From Desulfonema limicola (lineage in GTDB: Bacteria; Desulfobacterota; Desulfobacteria; Desulfobacterales; Desulfosalsimonadaceae), in NCBI GenBank assembly GCA_020722245.1, contig DYLE01000010.1:1-24415 (forward strand): a DNA stretch of 24,415 bases. The letters are read 5' to 3'. The notes under the pieces were generated by a model that saw only the letters and a program-made list of their open reading frames with translations, did no database searches and was not told the origin of the DNA. A program made the translations under genes and the position numbers. The number at the start of each line of letters is the position of its first letter. Positions within the stretch are counted from its first letter, which is position 1. Positions 16,240-23,951 of the stretch are shown piece by piece.

Positions 16240-17331
16240 CTAATCTTCAAACTCCTCAAGCTCCCTCTCCGAAAAGGTAAGCAGAGGAAGCGGTTCATCC
16301 CGGTTTTTCCCGGGAATATATCCAAACAGGGCCTGGGCTTTCGCCCCCGCGGTTTTAAAAATTTGTGACACCGGAATATTCACCGGGCAGGCATCTTCGC
16401 ACATGCCGCAGGCGACACAGGACAGCCCCATATGGCTTAAACGGCCGAGGTGAAACAGCACCCTGTCCACGGGAAGCCTTAACGCTCCCTTTTCTCTCAT
16501 CCGGGTGAAATAGCTCTCCGGGAAGTACTCAAACGTCTGGGATTCGAAATAGCAGTTCTTGCAGTAACAGATCGGGCACACATGGCTGCAGGCGTGGCAT
16601 GAAATGCATTTGTCAAAAACAGAAATAAGGCCGTCCGTACCGGAAAGCGCCTCTTCAATTTTCTCAGTCAATTTCTTTTCGGCTCCGCCCCTTTCCTCAG
16701 CCAGGCTATCAACGGCAGGAGATGCCTCCACCTTGCTTGAAGAATCAAGACCAAGGGTTTTTGCAGCCTCTTTCCCCTTTTCGGAAGGAAAGGAAAGAAC
16801 CAGGGGTTCATCAAGGTTTCGCCCGATAAACGATATGGCGATATCCGCACCTTCGGGCACAAACCGTGTGCATGCGCTACATACCGGCCGGATTCCCTCA
16901 CAGTTTTTCCCCTTTGCAACAGCCTCCCTGTATTCTTTTAATTTTAGTTCATCAGACAGGCGAATCTTTGAAAACGGAAATACCCCCGCACAATCGAAAC
17001 CGATAATGAGAAGGTTATCGACTGCAGCCTGTTTGATTTTTACCAGCTCGGTTAACGCCCTTAACTCACACGGGCGCAGGAACACGGCAACCTGTTTAGA
17101 AGGCGGTGCCTGTCTGGTAAATTTTGAAACAGCCCGGGCCGCATTTGCCGGCATTGCCGGAAAGTATGGCACACAATCTTCAATGTCATCCTTATCCGTC
17201 AGGAGCGTGTATGCGGCCTTTTCGCCTGAAGGGAGCTTAGTCATTGCGGCCACGCCGGCCAGATCCAGTTTATCAAAAAGAGCCGCAATAAAATCCGGCA
17301 TTGTCATGCGGCTGTCAATTAAGGTTTGCAT
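16240..17331 (-). CDS. FdhB/FrhB- or AsrA-like iron-sulfur protein (copy 2)
   Basis: This 363-residue protein has an N-terminal domain with FLRPCELRALTELVKIKQ and a following FDC motif (about 100-135), a VCSACTRF cysteine pair (about 165), and a C-terminal dicluster ferredoxin region. The ferredoxin motifs are CISCHACSHVCPICYCKNC and CVACGMCEDACPVNIPV. Such proteins are usually annotated as F420-type formate dehydrogenase/hydrogenase beta subunits or as 4Fe-4S dicluster proteins. They may bind flavin and act as a ferredoxin- or NAD(P)-type electron port. The actual partner is unknown, and no formate dehydrogenase or hydrogenase catalytic gene is in the window. It is clearly paralogous to the gene directly upstream; the stop codon TAG and this ATG abut. 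AGGAG lies six bases before the start. Confidence 0.82.
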   Translation of the reverse strand: MQTLIDSRMTMPDFIAALFDKLDLAGVAAMTKLPSGEKAAYTLLTDKDDIEDCVPYFPAMPANAARAVSKFTRQAPPSKQVAVFLRPCELRALTELVKIKQAAVDNLLIIGFDCAGVFPFSKIRLSDELKLKEYREAVAKGKNCEGIRPVCSACTRFVPEGADIAISFIGRNLDEPLVLSFPSEKGKEAAKTLGLDSSSKVEASPAVDSLAEERGGAEKKLTEKIEEALSGTDGLISVFDKCISCHACSHVCPICYCKNCYFESQTFEYFPESYFTRMREKGALRLPVDRVLFHLGRLSHMGLSCVACGMCEDACPVNIPVSQIFKTAGAKAQALFGYIPGKNRDEPLPLLTFSERELEEFED

Positions 17332-18507
17332 CTATTGCTCCTTTGAATACTCTTTTATATAAGGGGCTTCAAAATCTTTTAACTCTTCAAACTTAAAAAC
17401 CGTATACGGCACAGCCTCTTCCAGGCTTCGGCCCGGTTCATACTCAAAAACCGCTTGGGTGTTTCTCCCGGCAAGGGAGAAAAGCATGGATACCGGGACA
17501 TCGGCCGGGCAGGCATCCTCGCATGCCCCGCATGACACACAGGATATGCTCATGTGGGTCATCCTGCCCAGGTGAAAAAGGAGGAGATCCGGCGGAAGCC
17601 TCAGGCCGTTTTTCCTTTGCGCCCGCTGCAGCATGGCGTCAGCCTCGCTGCTCAGGGCCTTGGAATCAAAATAGCACTCCCGGCAGAAGCAGATGGGGCA
17701 CACCCTGGAGCAGTTATGGCAATTGATGCAGGAGGAAAGGACCCGCATCAAATTTTCAGGCCCTTTAACGGTCTCCTGAAATGAGTCGAGAGTTTGCTTT
17801 CTTTTTTCTTCTCTTTGAGCCCTCAGTTCCGATATGGCCTTTTCCCTTGCTTCGAGCTTATGGGAAGCGCTCCCGGTCACCCCTTCCAGAAGATCCTCCC
17901 CCTCCCTGCTTCCGGGGATAAGCCAGAACCCCTTTGCCTCGCCCCCGATAAGGCCGATTTCAATATCCGCGCCCCGGCCTGTAAACCGGTTGCAAATGGA
18001 GCATACCGCCCTTGCCCCTTCAAGCTCGGCCTGTTTGCTCAGGCAGGCATCAAAAGCCTCGTCCAGCTTTTTCTGATCCCCATTAAAATATTTTTCCAAG
18101 GGGTATGCGCCCGGGCAGTCAAAACTGATCAAAACAAGGTTTTCAAGCTCCACCTGCCTGATCTTGGCAAGCTCGATGGTGGCTCTTAACTCGCAAGGGC
18201 GCAGCAGAACCGCGGTTTTTTTCCATGCCCTGCCTTTTTTAGTCAGATAGCTGACAGCCCTTGCCCCCTGTGTTGTCATCACCGGCGGGAAAGGGTCTGC
18301 CGACTCAAGCAGACCGTCTTTTCCCATTAAAAACCATGAATAGGAATCCTTGGTCCTGTTCGTGGCGGGCATAAGAACCGCCTCCAGCTTTTTACTGTTC
18401 AAAAGCCCGTTTAAAAATTCTAAAACCTTTTTTTTCGCCCGGCCTTCAACCCATATCCCCTTATTCATACCCACCTCATCCATATTCGCCTTATTCGTGG
18501 CCGCCAT
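17332..18507 (-). CDS. FdhB/FrhB- or AsrA-like iron-sulfur protein (copy 1)
   Basis: This 391-residue paralogue of the next gene has the same order of parts: LLRPCELRATIELAKIRQ, FDCPGAYPL, VCSICNRF, then two ferredoxin motifs (CINCHNCSRVCPICFCREC and CVSCGACEDACPADVPV). Between them lies a charged helical stretch (about 225-260, ELRAQREEKRKQTLDSFQE). It is a candidate electron port for a soluble partner. The ATG at 18507 follows the MvhD-1 stop by one base. An ATG at 18468 (GAGG five bases upstream) aligns better with the start of copy 2 and would give 378 residues, so the first 13 residues are doubtful. Confidence 0.82.
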   Translation of the reverse strand: MAATNKANMDEVGMNKGIWVEGRAKKKVLEFLNGLLNSKKLEAVLMPATNRTKDSYSWFLMGKDGLLESADPFPPVMTTQGARAVSYLTKKGRAWKKTAVLLRPCELRATIELAKIRQVELENLVLISFDCPGAYPLEKYFNGDQKKLDEAFDACLSKQAELEGARAVCSICNRFTGRGADIEIGLIGGEAKGFWLIPGSREGEDLLEGVTGSASHKLEAREKAISELRAQREEKRKQTLDSFQETVKGPENLMRVLSSCINCHNCSRVCPICFCRECYFDSKALSSEADAMLQRAQRKNGLRLPPDLLLFHLGRMTHMSISCVSCGACEDACPADVPVSMLFSLAGRNTQAVFEYEPGRSLEEAVPYTVFKFEELKDFEAPYIKEYSKEQ

Positions 18508-18508
18508 T

Positions 18509-18940
18509 TCAAGTATCCCTTCTTTGCGCCAGCGGATTTTTCCCCATTTTTTTTATATGATCGTTGAATTCATTGGCCGTATCGGCAAACCGTTTCCCTT
18601 CACCATGGCCGACCCATCTGAGCCAGACCCTTTCGGAATCAAGCCCGAATGTTTCCAACAGCGTCTTTAAAACAGCCATCCGCCTTCGCGCCCGGTAATT
18701 GCCCGAATCAAAATGGCAGTCCCCGGGATGGCAGCCGGAAACGGCAAACCCGTCCGCGCCTTCGATCAGGGCCCTTAAAATATAAACCGGATCAATGGCG
18801 CCGGTGCAGGGAACCCGAAACGGTCGAATATTATCCGCATACTGAAGATGCATGGCCCCGGCTGTCTCAGACCCCCCGGTGCCGCACCAGCTACAGAGCC
18901 CGTAAATGATCGACGGGGTAAACTCCTTTTTTTCGTCCAT
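18509..18940 (-). CDS. MvhD/FlpD-like iron-sulfur subunit (copy 1)
   Basis: This 143-residue member of the MvhD family has the cysteines in LCSWCGTGG (about residue 16), the VPCTGAIDP motif, and SGCHPGDCHFDSGN. The segment after the first motif differs from the usual family sequence, so it is the more divergent of the two copies. Its neighbours, tandem HdrA upstream (34 bases) and an FdhB-like gene downstream (one base), suggest it connects those two. GGGAG lies eight bases before the ATG. Confidence 0.9.
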   Translation of the reverse strand: MDEKKEFTPSIIYGLCSWCGTGGSETAGAMHLQYADNIRPFRVPCTGAIDPVYILRALIEGADGFAVSGCHPGDCHFDSGNYRARRRMAVLKTLLETFGLDSERVWLRWVGHGEGKRFADTANEFNDHIKKMGKNPLAQRRDT

Positions 18941-18974
18941 GCTGTTTTCTCCCGTTAGTCATACCCGTAAATTA

Positions 18975-21974
18975 TTAAACCGCCAGCAGACCGTCTATGG
19001 TTCTTATCAACTGATCCTCCCGCTGATCCCTTAAAAAAGCCGCGCTGCTCGGGCATGCAACCACGCAGGCTCCGCAGGAATCACAAAGAAAAGGATGGAC
19101 CACCGCCACCTTGCGGACCGGGTCTATCTCCCTTGCGTTGTATGGGCAGACATCCACACATAAGCCGCAACCGGTACATTTGCTCGTGTCCACCTCAGAG
19201 ACATACATGGCATTGGGTGGCGCCATTTTGCCAGACGACAAAATCACCATGGCCTTGCCTGCAGCCTGCCTTGCCATCATGACCGATTCCATAAAAGAAC
19301 GTGGCGAATGGGCCGTCCCCACCACAAAAACACCGTTGGAAGAGAGCTCAAACGGTTTCATGATCCTTTTGGAAGCATCTTCATAGGGGCATGCGCAGGA
19401 CTCCACATCAAAAAATCCGTCATCGTCTATCCTTAGATTAAATAGGTTTGAAAAGACCTCATTGTTTTCCCGATTCGGGTCCATGCCGGTAGCCAAAACC
19501 AGATAATCCGAGACAACCTCCTTATCTTTCCCGTCTGAGATGTCGTTGATCTTAATTTTAAGGGCATCATCGGACGCTTCCAGTTTTGGATAGTGATTTT
19601 CATCAAACCGCAAAAAAGACACCCCGTCTTTCAACGCCGCCTGGAAGTAATCATCCTTAAACCCGTATGTATTCATATCACGATAGCAGATGGTGACATC
19701 AATCCCCTGTTTCCTCAATGTCAAGGCGTTCTTTAATGCATCGGAACAGCAGATTCTGGAGCAGTACGGCTTTTTCGGATTTCTGGACCCAACGCACTGG
19801 ATCATGGCCACATGGCCGCCGGTGATTTTGCCTTCCGCCAGTTTCTGTTCAAATTCCAGCTGGGTCATGACCCGTTCATCCTTACCGTAACCATACTGGT
19901 CGGTTTTCGCCTCCAGCGCCCCGGTGGCGATAATGACAATCGCCGGATCAACCTCAACCGTTTCACCGTCTTTTGTTTCGAACCGGACATGAAAATTGCC
20001 GGCATACCCTGAAACGTCTGTCACGGTGGTATCCGTATGAATTGTGATATGCTCATTCTTTTCAATATCCTCTAGAAGCTGGGCCATATATTTTTTAATC
20101 TCATGGCCCTCAAGGTCTTTGGACAAAATATCAGCCATGCCGCCGACATGGTCCGTCTTTTCCGCCACATGCACATCATAGCCCGCTTCGCCCAGATACC
20201 TCGCCGCCTCCAGCCCTGCCGGGCCTCCCCCGATGACCAGGACACTTGACCCGATATTGTCCATCAGGGTCGGCAGGGCCCGGGCTGTTTTTAATTTTGA
20301 TGCTGCGGCGTAAATCATTGCGGCCGCCTTGTCCTCCATCCTGGCCGGATCCGTGTGAACCTGAATCACATCCTCCCTCAAGCGTAAAAATTCAGACAGC
20401 AGAGGATTTAGCCCGGCAATCATCACTGTTTTTCTGAACTTCATCAGCTTCTGGGTCGGGGTGCAGACGGCAAGCACCACCCTGTTTACTCCGGAATTTT
20501 TTATTTTTGCCGCGGTTTCCTGGATGGAAGACGGCGTGCAGCAGCCGTTTATGATCTCCGCATGGGATACATGAGGAAACATTTTCACCCTGTTTACCAG
20601 GGATTCGAGATCCATTTTATCGGAAAACGCCCCAAAACAACTACAGATAAAGACCCCGGTCTTTGCCTCCTCGTGGGAGACATCCCGCAAAACAGGCGGC
20701 TGCGGCTTCGCAACATTCTTCTCGCCCAGCCAGGAAAGTATCTCTCTTAAGGGTCCGTATCCTTCCCAGATGGTTTCAGGGTTTCCTTTTGGAGACGTGA
20801 ATTCCCCCACTGCAAAAACACCGTTCACCTCGGTTTTGGCGCAGGTGAATGGCACAATATCACAGAATCCGTGGGATTCCGCCGGAATGCCGCAAATTTT
20901 GGAAAGCCTTTTCATGGCGGTGGGCGGTCGTTGGCCGGTGATTAAAATGGTCATCTCCACTGTTTTTTTGTCTGTTAGTTCCTTTGTTGAACATGTTGAA
21001 AAGGATATCCTGTTTTTTTCGCCGTCTGCCACGCTTAAGGCCAGTTTTTCTGTCCTGATGATATGGACCCCGTTGTCTTTTGCCCGTTCGTACATGCGGC
21101 AATGACCCTTGCCGTAGCATTTGTAATCCCGGCAAAAAAGAAACACATCAATGCCGGGATGCATCTCCTTTATCTTGTTGGCGCGATACACCGCCTGGGC
21201 GCTGGCATTATAATTCTCATACTCAATCCCCTTCTCATTGAAATGCGGCGTCACGATGATAGCGACACTTTGGGGAAGCTTTCCGTCAGAAGGTCGTCTG
21301 AAAGAGTCTTCGGTAAAATTTGTGGCCAGAGCCGCCCTGGCAATATCCGAACTTTTGACCACATTCGGTATTCTTCCCCATCCGAAAGGGGCCAGTTCAG
21401 CTTCGCCGGGTTCATCAAATTCAGGGGCAAGAATGATCGCGCCTGCTTCAATTTCGATTTCTTCAACCGGCGGGTTCATTTTCAAGGCCCCGGTGGGACA
21501 GGCTGTTTCACATTTTCCGCATTTCGTGCAGTTTTCTTCATCAATTAAAAAGATGTTCTCCCAGAACATCTTGGGCACCACATACACGGCCTTTTGTTTT
21601 TTACCGTTTTTTTCTACCTCAACCGGGCATGCATCAATACATTTTTCACACTCCGCGCAGATATAGTTGTTCACAAAGGGATCTCTTTTTTTCACCTTGG
21701 CCTTAAAATTTCCGGCAGTCCCGGTGAGTTCGAGCAGTTCTGAATTATAGAGTATCTGCATGGCCCCGAGCCCCACGAACAAACGCTGGGGCGCATAGGC
21801 GCAGGCCCAGCAGAGATCAAAGGGGAGCTGCGTAAGCACCTGGTTCCTGACCTCATCCACATATGCCCCCCGATTCAGCATAATTGTTTTGTACCCCAGC
21901 TTGCTGAGGGCGTAGGCGATCCTGTAACCGCTTAAGTTGGTCCCGTAAATTACGACCGTACTCGCTTTCGGCAT
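18975..21974 (-). CDS. Tandem HdrA-like flavoprotein (two HdrA units fused)
   Basis: This 999-residue protein is two HdrA-type flavin domains in a row. Unit 1 (about 1-430) begins directly with an altered Rossmann motif (IYGTNLSG rather than GGGxxG) and holds two ferredoxin motifs (CAECEKCIDACP and CTKCGKCETACP). It lacks the CVGSR/YCSxxCC motif. Unit 2 (about 435-999) has the N-terminal HdrA cysteine domain (FICSCFGAF, GCCTP, VCTP), a proper VLVIGGGPAGLEAA motif, CVGSRNPKKPYCSRICC and an FAD-closing VFVVGTAHSPRSF. It ends with two ferredoxin motifs (CTGCGLCVDVCPYN and CDSCGACVVACP) but has no inserted ferredoxin domain. Unit 2 probably carries the functional FAD; unit 1 may be structural or bind FAD differently. 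AGGAG lies seven bases before the ATG. It is the second gene of the operon. Confidence 0.93.
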   Translation of the reverse strand: MPKASTVVIYGTNLSGYRIAYALSKLGYKTIMLNRGAYVDEVRNQVLTQLPFDLCWACAYAPQRLFVGLGAMQILYNSELLELTGTAGNFKAKVKKRDPFVNNYICAECEKCIDACPVEVEKNGKKQKAVYVVPKMFWENIFLIDEENCTKCGKCETACPTGALKMNPPVEEIEIEAGAIILAPEFDEPGEAELAPFGWGRIPNVVKSSDIARAALATNFTEDSFRRPSDGKLPQSVAIIVTPHFNEKGIEYENYNASAQAVYRANKIKEMHPGIDVFLFCRDYKCYGKGHCRMYERAKDNGVHIIRTEKLALSVADGEKNRISFSTCSTKELTDKKTVEMTILITGQRPPTAMKRLSKICGIPAESHGFCDIVPFTCAKTEVNGVFAVGEFTSPKGNPETIWEGYGPLREILSWLGEKNVAKPQPPVLRDVSHEEAKTGVFICSCFGAFSDKMDLESLVNRVKMFPHVSHAEIINGCCTPSSIQETAAKIKNSGVNRVVLAVCTPTQKLMKFRKTVMIAGLNPLLSEFLRLREDVIQVHTDPARMEDKAAAMIYAAASKLKTARALPTLMDNIGSSVLVIGGGPAGLEAARYLGEAGYDVHVAEKTDHVGGMADILSKDLEGHEIKKYMAQLLEDIEKNEHITIHTDTTVTDVSGYAGNFHVRFETKDGETVEVDPAIVIIATGALEAKTDQYGYGKDERVMTQLEFEQKLAEGKITGGHVAMIQCVGSRNPKKPYCSRICCSDALKNALTLRKQGIDVTICYRDMNTYGFKDDYFQAALKDGVSFLRFDENHYPKLEASDDALKIKINDISDGKDKEVVSDYLVLATGMDPNRENNEVFSNLFNLRIDDDGFFDVESCACPYEDASKRIMKPFELSSNGVFVVGTAHSPRSFMESVMMARQAAGKAMVILSSGKMAPPNAMYVSEVDTSKCTGCGLCVDVCPYNAREIDPVRKVAVVHPFLCDSCGACVVACPSSAAFLRDQREDQLIRTIDGLLAV

Positions 21975-22024
21975 CTATTTTCTCCTGGATGTTAATAATA
22001 TAAATGGTAAAATCAGGCCGCGGG

Positions 22025-22288
22025 TCATCCTATCTCACCGGTTTTTCTGAGCAGTATTCGATATAAAGAAGAAGACCCGAGCATCTTTTCATCCGACAGC
22101 AATTCATAGGCGGTTTTCGGAAAAAGGCGCAAAAATATCCTCACCGTTTCATGATTGCAGTTGAGCATTTCGAGGACCTCTCCGATTTTCATCTCCCGGA
22201 ACTTCTGATCCGCCTGCAATACCGCGACAGGGACCATAAAACCGCTGAGGTCTATTCGATGGCTTGGCCGCTGATCCTTTTTCCTCAT
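22025..22288 (-). CDS. TusA-like small protein lacking the catalytic cysteine
   Basis: This 87-residue protein is the first gene of the operon. From residue 12 it follows the TusA/YeeD fold pattern: a beta strand with IDLSGFMVPVAVLQA, a helix (DQKFREMKIGEVLEML), then NHETVRIFLRLFP and a final helix. TusA proteins carry sulfur on the cysteine of their Gly-x-x-Cys-Pro motif. Here that position is valine (GFMVP) and the only cysteine is in MLNCNHE. It cannot act as an ordinary persulfide carrier and may bind or regulate a partner. The assignment rests on pattern only. AAGGAA lies about ten bases before the ATG, and the gene starts about 43 bases after the predicted sigma-54 transcription start. 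Confidence 0.7.
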   Translation of the reverse strand: MRKKDQRPSHRIDLSGFMVPVAVLQADQKFREMKIGEVLEMLNCNHETVRIFLRLFPKTAYELLSDEKMLGSSSLYRILLRKTGEIG

Positions 22289-22341
22289 ATTTGAAAAATT
22301 CCTTTGGGATAAAAAGTTTCAAATAAAGGGATAAGAATTAC

Positions 22342-22357
22342 AGCAAAATTCATACCA
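22342..22357 (-). promoter_or_regulatory. Sigma-54 (-24/-12) promoter of the Hdr/Nuo operon
   Basis: On the minus strand TGGTATGAATTTTGCT keeps the invariant GG at -24 and GC at -12 with the required ten bases between them, and TTGCT matches the -12 consensus. Transcription should start near 22331, about 43 bases before the TusA-like gene. A sigma-54 activator gene lies immediately upstream on the opposite strand. Confidence 0.82.
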
Positions 22358-22415
22358 TCCTGCTAAATTTATATCCTATTGATTTTATGATAAATAATTT
22401 TTTAAAAAAGATTTC

Positions 22416-22429
22416 TTTACATTTGTAAA
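22416..22429. promoter_or_regulatory. Palindromic operator / upstream activating site 1
   Basis: TTTACATTTGTAAA is an inverted repeat of TTTACA and TGTAAA around two central bases. It is centred about 92 bases upstream of the predicted sigma-54 start, a normal distance for an enhancer site, and overlaps the putative -35 of the divergent activator gene. Confidence 0.6.
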
Positions 22430-22444
22430 AGGATCAGATATTAA
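22416..22444 (+). promoter_or_regulatory. Possible sigma-70 promoter of the activator gene
   Basis: TTTACA (22416-22421) precedes TATTAA (22439-22444) by 17 bases. It would start transcription near 22451, 40 bases before the GTG start of the activator. It overlaps operator site 1, so autorepression is plausible. Confidence 0.45.
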
Positions 22445-22454
22445 CATCTGTAAA
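22441..22454. promoter_or_regulatory. Palindromic operator / upstream activating site 2
   Basis: TTAACATCTGTAAA matches site 1 at 12 of 14 positions and is centred 25 bases further away. More half-sites (TTGACAAA at 22459-22466 and TTTACAAA at 22471-22478) follow, making a cluster of TGTAAA-type half-sites ahead of the activator gene. Confidence 0.55.
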
Positions 22455-22490
22455 TTTATTGACAAACAGCTTTACAAACGAGAGGAAAAA

Positions 22491-23882
22491 GTGGAGCGAT
22501 TCAAGAGTAAACAGAACCAGTACTGGAAAACCATCATTGACACCATGGCCGAGGCGCTGATGGTGGTCAACCCTAAGGGTTTCATCATCTCCGTTAATCA
22601 ATCGATGCTGCGGCTCACCGGTTTCAATGAAACTGAACTTGTCGGAAAGCCTTGCAGCGTATTAAACTGCGACAGGTGCTTTATAAAAAAAAATCAATCC
22701 CCACCGCATTTCTGCGCCCTCTTTGAAAAGCAACGCTTACAGATGAGGTGTACCCTTCGAAAAAAAAACGGGGATACCGTTAATGTGTTTAAAAACGCCA
22801 CCGTGCTTAAAAGCAGCAACGGAAAAATAATCGGCGGGGTGGAGACCCTGACGGATTTGAGTGAGGCGCTGGCCCAGGAAAAAATTATTTCAAACCTCCG
22901 TCAGGAACTGCGTGCACAAGACGGTTTCCAGTCCATGATTGGCAAATCCCCGGCCATTCAGCAGGTGTTTGACCTGATCGCAAGCGTTGCGAAATCAGAC
23001 ACCCCCGTCATCATTTATGGCGAAAGTGGTACGGGCAAAGAACTGGTCGCCAATGCCATCCACAATTTAAGCGCCCGCCGAAGGGGCGCTTTTGTGAAGG
23101 TCAACTGCGCCGCCCTAAACGAGTCCCTCCTTGAAAGCGAGCTTTTCGGGCATGTCAAGGGCGCCTTTACAGGTGCTTTTAAAACAAGAATCGGCAGGTT
23201 TGAAGCCGCAGACCACGGGGATATTTTTTTGGATGAGATCGGGGACATGCCCCTTTCCACCCAGGTAAAGCTTCTTCGCGTGATCGAAGAAAAAAAGATC
23301 GAAAAGGTGGGGGACAACCGGCCTGTACCGGTTGATGTCAGAACGATCTCGGCGACCCACAAGAACCTGAAGAACTTGATTCATCGGGGGAGTTTCCGTG
23401 AGGACCTGTTTTACCGCATCGGGGTTTTGCCGATTCATATACCGCCGCTGCGGGAAAGAATAACGGATATCCCCCTCCTGGTCGACGCCTTTATAAACAG
23501 GATTCGGCTAAAAACCGGAAAACCCGTTTCAGGGATGAACAAGGCGGCCCTGGAGATGCTCTACGACTATCCCTGGCCGGGGAATATCCGGGAGCTCATC
23601 AACATGATTGAATATGCGTTCGTGCTGTGTGAGGAGGGAGAAATCAAACCCAAGCACCTGCCTTCACACCTCTTTCAAAAAAAACAGAAACCGGCGGCCC
23701 TCCTTCAAAAGGGGAGGGATAACCCTCTTGATCCAGATGCAAAAGAGGGTTTAATTTCGGCGCTGGCCGCAACGGGGGGAAACAAATCGAAAGCGGCAAA
23801 GCTTCTCGGAATAAGCCGGGTCTCTTTGTATAACCGCATCAAAAAATATAAAATTCATATTGAAAAAACCGTGCACGCATAA
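22491..23882 (+). CDS. Sigma-54-dependent activator: PAS, AAA+, Fis-type HTH
   Basis: This 463-residue bacterial enhancer-binding protein has a PAS sensor domain (about 12-125) with five cysteines (C55, C60, C63, C75, C87). That suggests an iron-sulfur cluster, metal or thiol redox sensor. A linker helix (about 126-145) follows. The AAA+ domain has Walker A GESGTGKE (177-184), the sigma-54 contact loop GAFTGA (224-229), Walker B DIFLDEIGD (244-252) and the YPWPGNIREL motif. A C-terminal Fis-type helix-turn-helix (GNKSKAAKLLGISRVSLYNRIKKY) completes it. No response-regulator receiver domain is present, so it is not part of a phosphorelay by this evidence. The start is a GTG with AGAGGAAA upstream. 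It is divergent from the Hdr operon, whose promoter is of sigma-54 type, and is the obvious controller. Confidence 0.95.
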   Translation: MERFKSKQNQYWKTIIDTMAEALMVVNPKGFIISVNQSMLRLTGFNETELVGKPCSVLNCDRCFIKKNQSPPHFCALFEKQRLQMRCTLRKKNGDTVNVFKNATVLKSSNGKIIGGVETLTDLSEALAQEKIISNLRQELRAQDGFQSMIGKSPAIQQVFDLIASVAKSDTPVIIYGESGTGKELVANAIHNLSARRRGAFVKVNCAALNESLLESELFGHVKGAFTGAFKTRIGRFEAADHGDIFLDEIGDMPLSTQVKLLRVIEEKKIEKVGDNRPVPVDVRTISATHKNLKNLIHRGSFREDLFYRIGVLPIHIPPLRERITDIPLLVDAFINRIRLKTGKPVSGMNKAALEMLYDYPWPGNIRELINMIEYAFVLCEEGEIKPKHLPSHLFQKKQKPAALLQKGRDNPLDPDAKEGLISALAATGGNKSKAAKLLGISRVSLYNRIKKYKIHIEKTVHA

Positions 23883-23951
23883 AACGGTCCCAACCGGGTG
23901 GCAGGCTTGAAAAATCGCATCAGGGGCGCAACCCTGAAATTTCCGCTCCCC

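Noticed and set aside
23921..23936. Hairpin CAGGG-CCCTG between the convergent activator and MaoC genes
   Set aside because: The stem is only 5 bp and no T-run follows on either strand, so it does not qualify as an intrinsic terminator.
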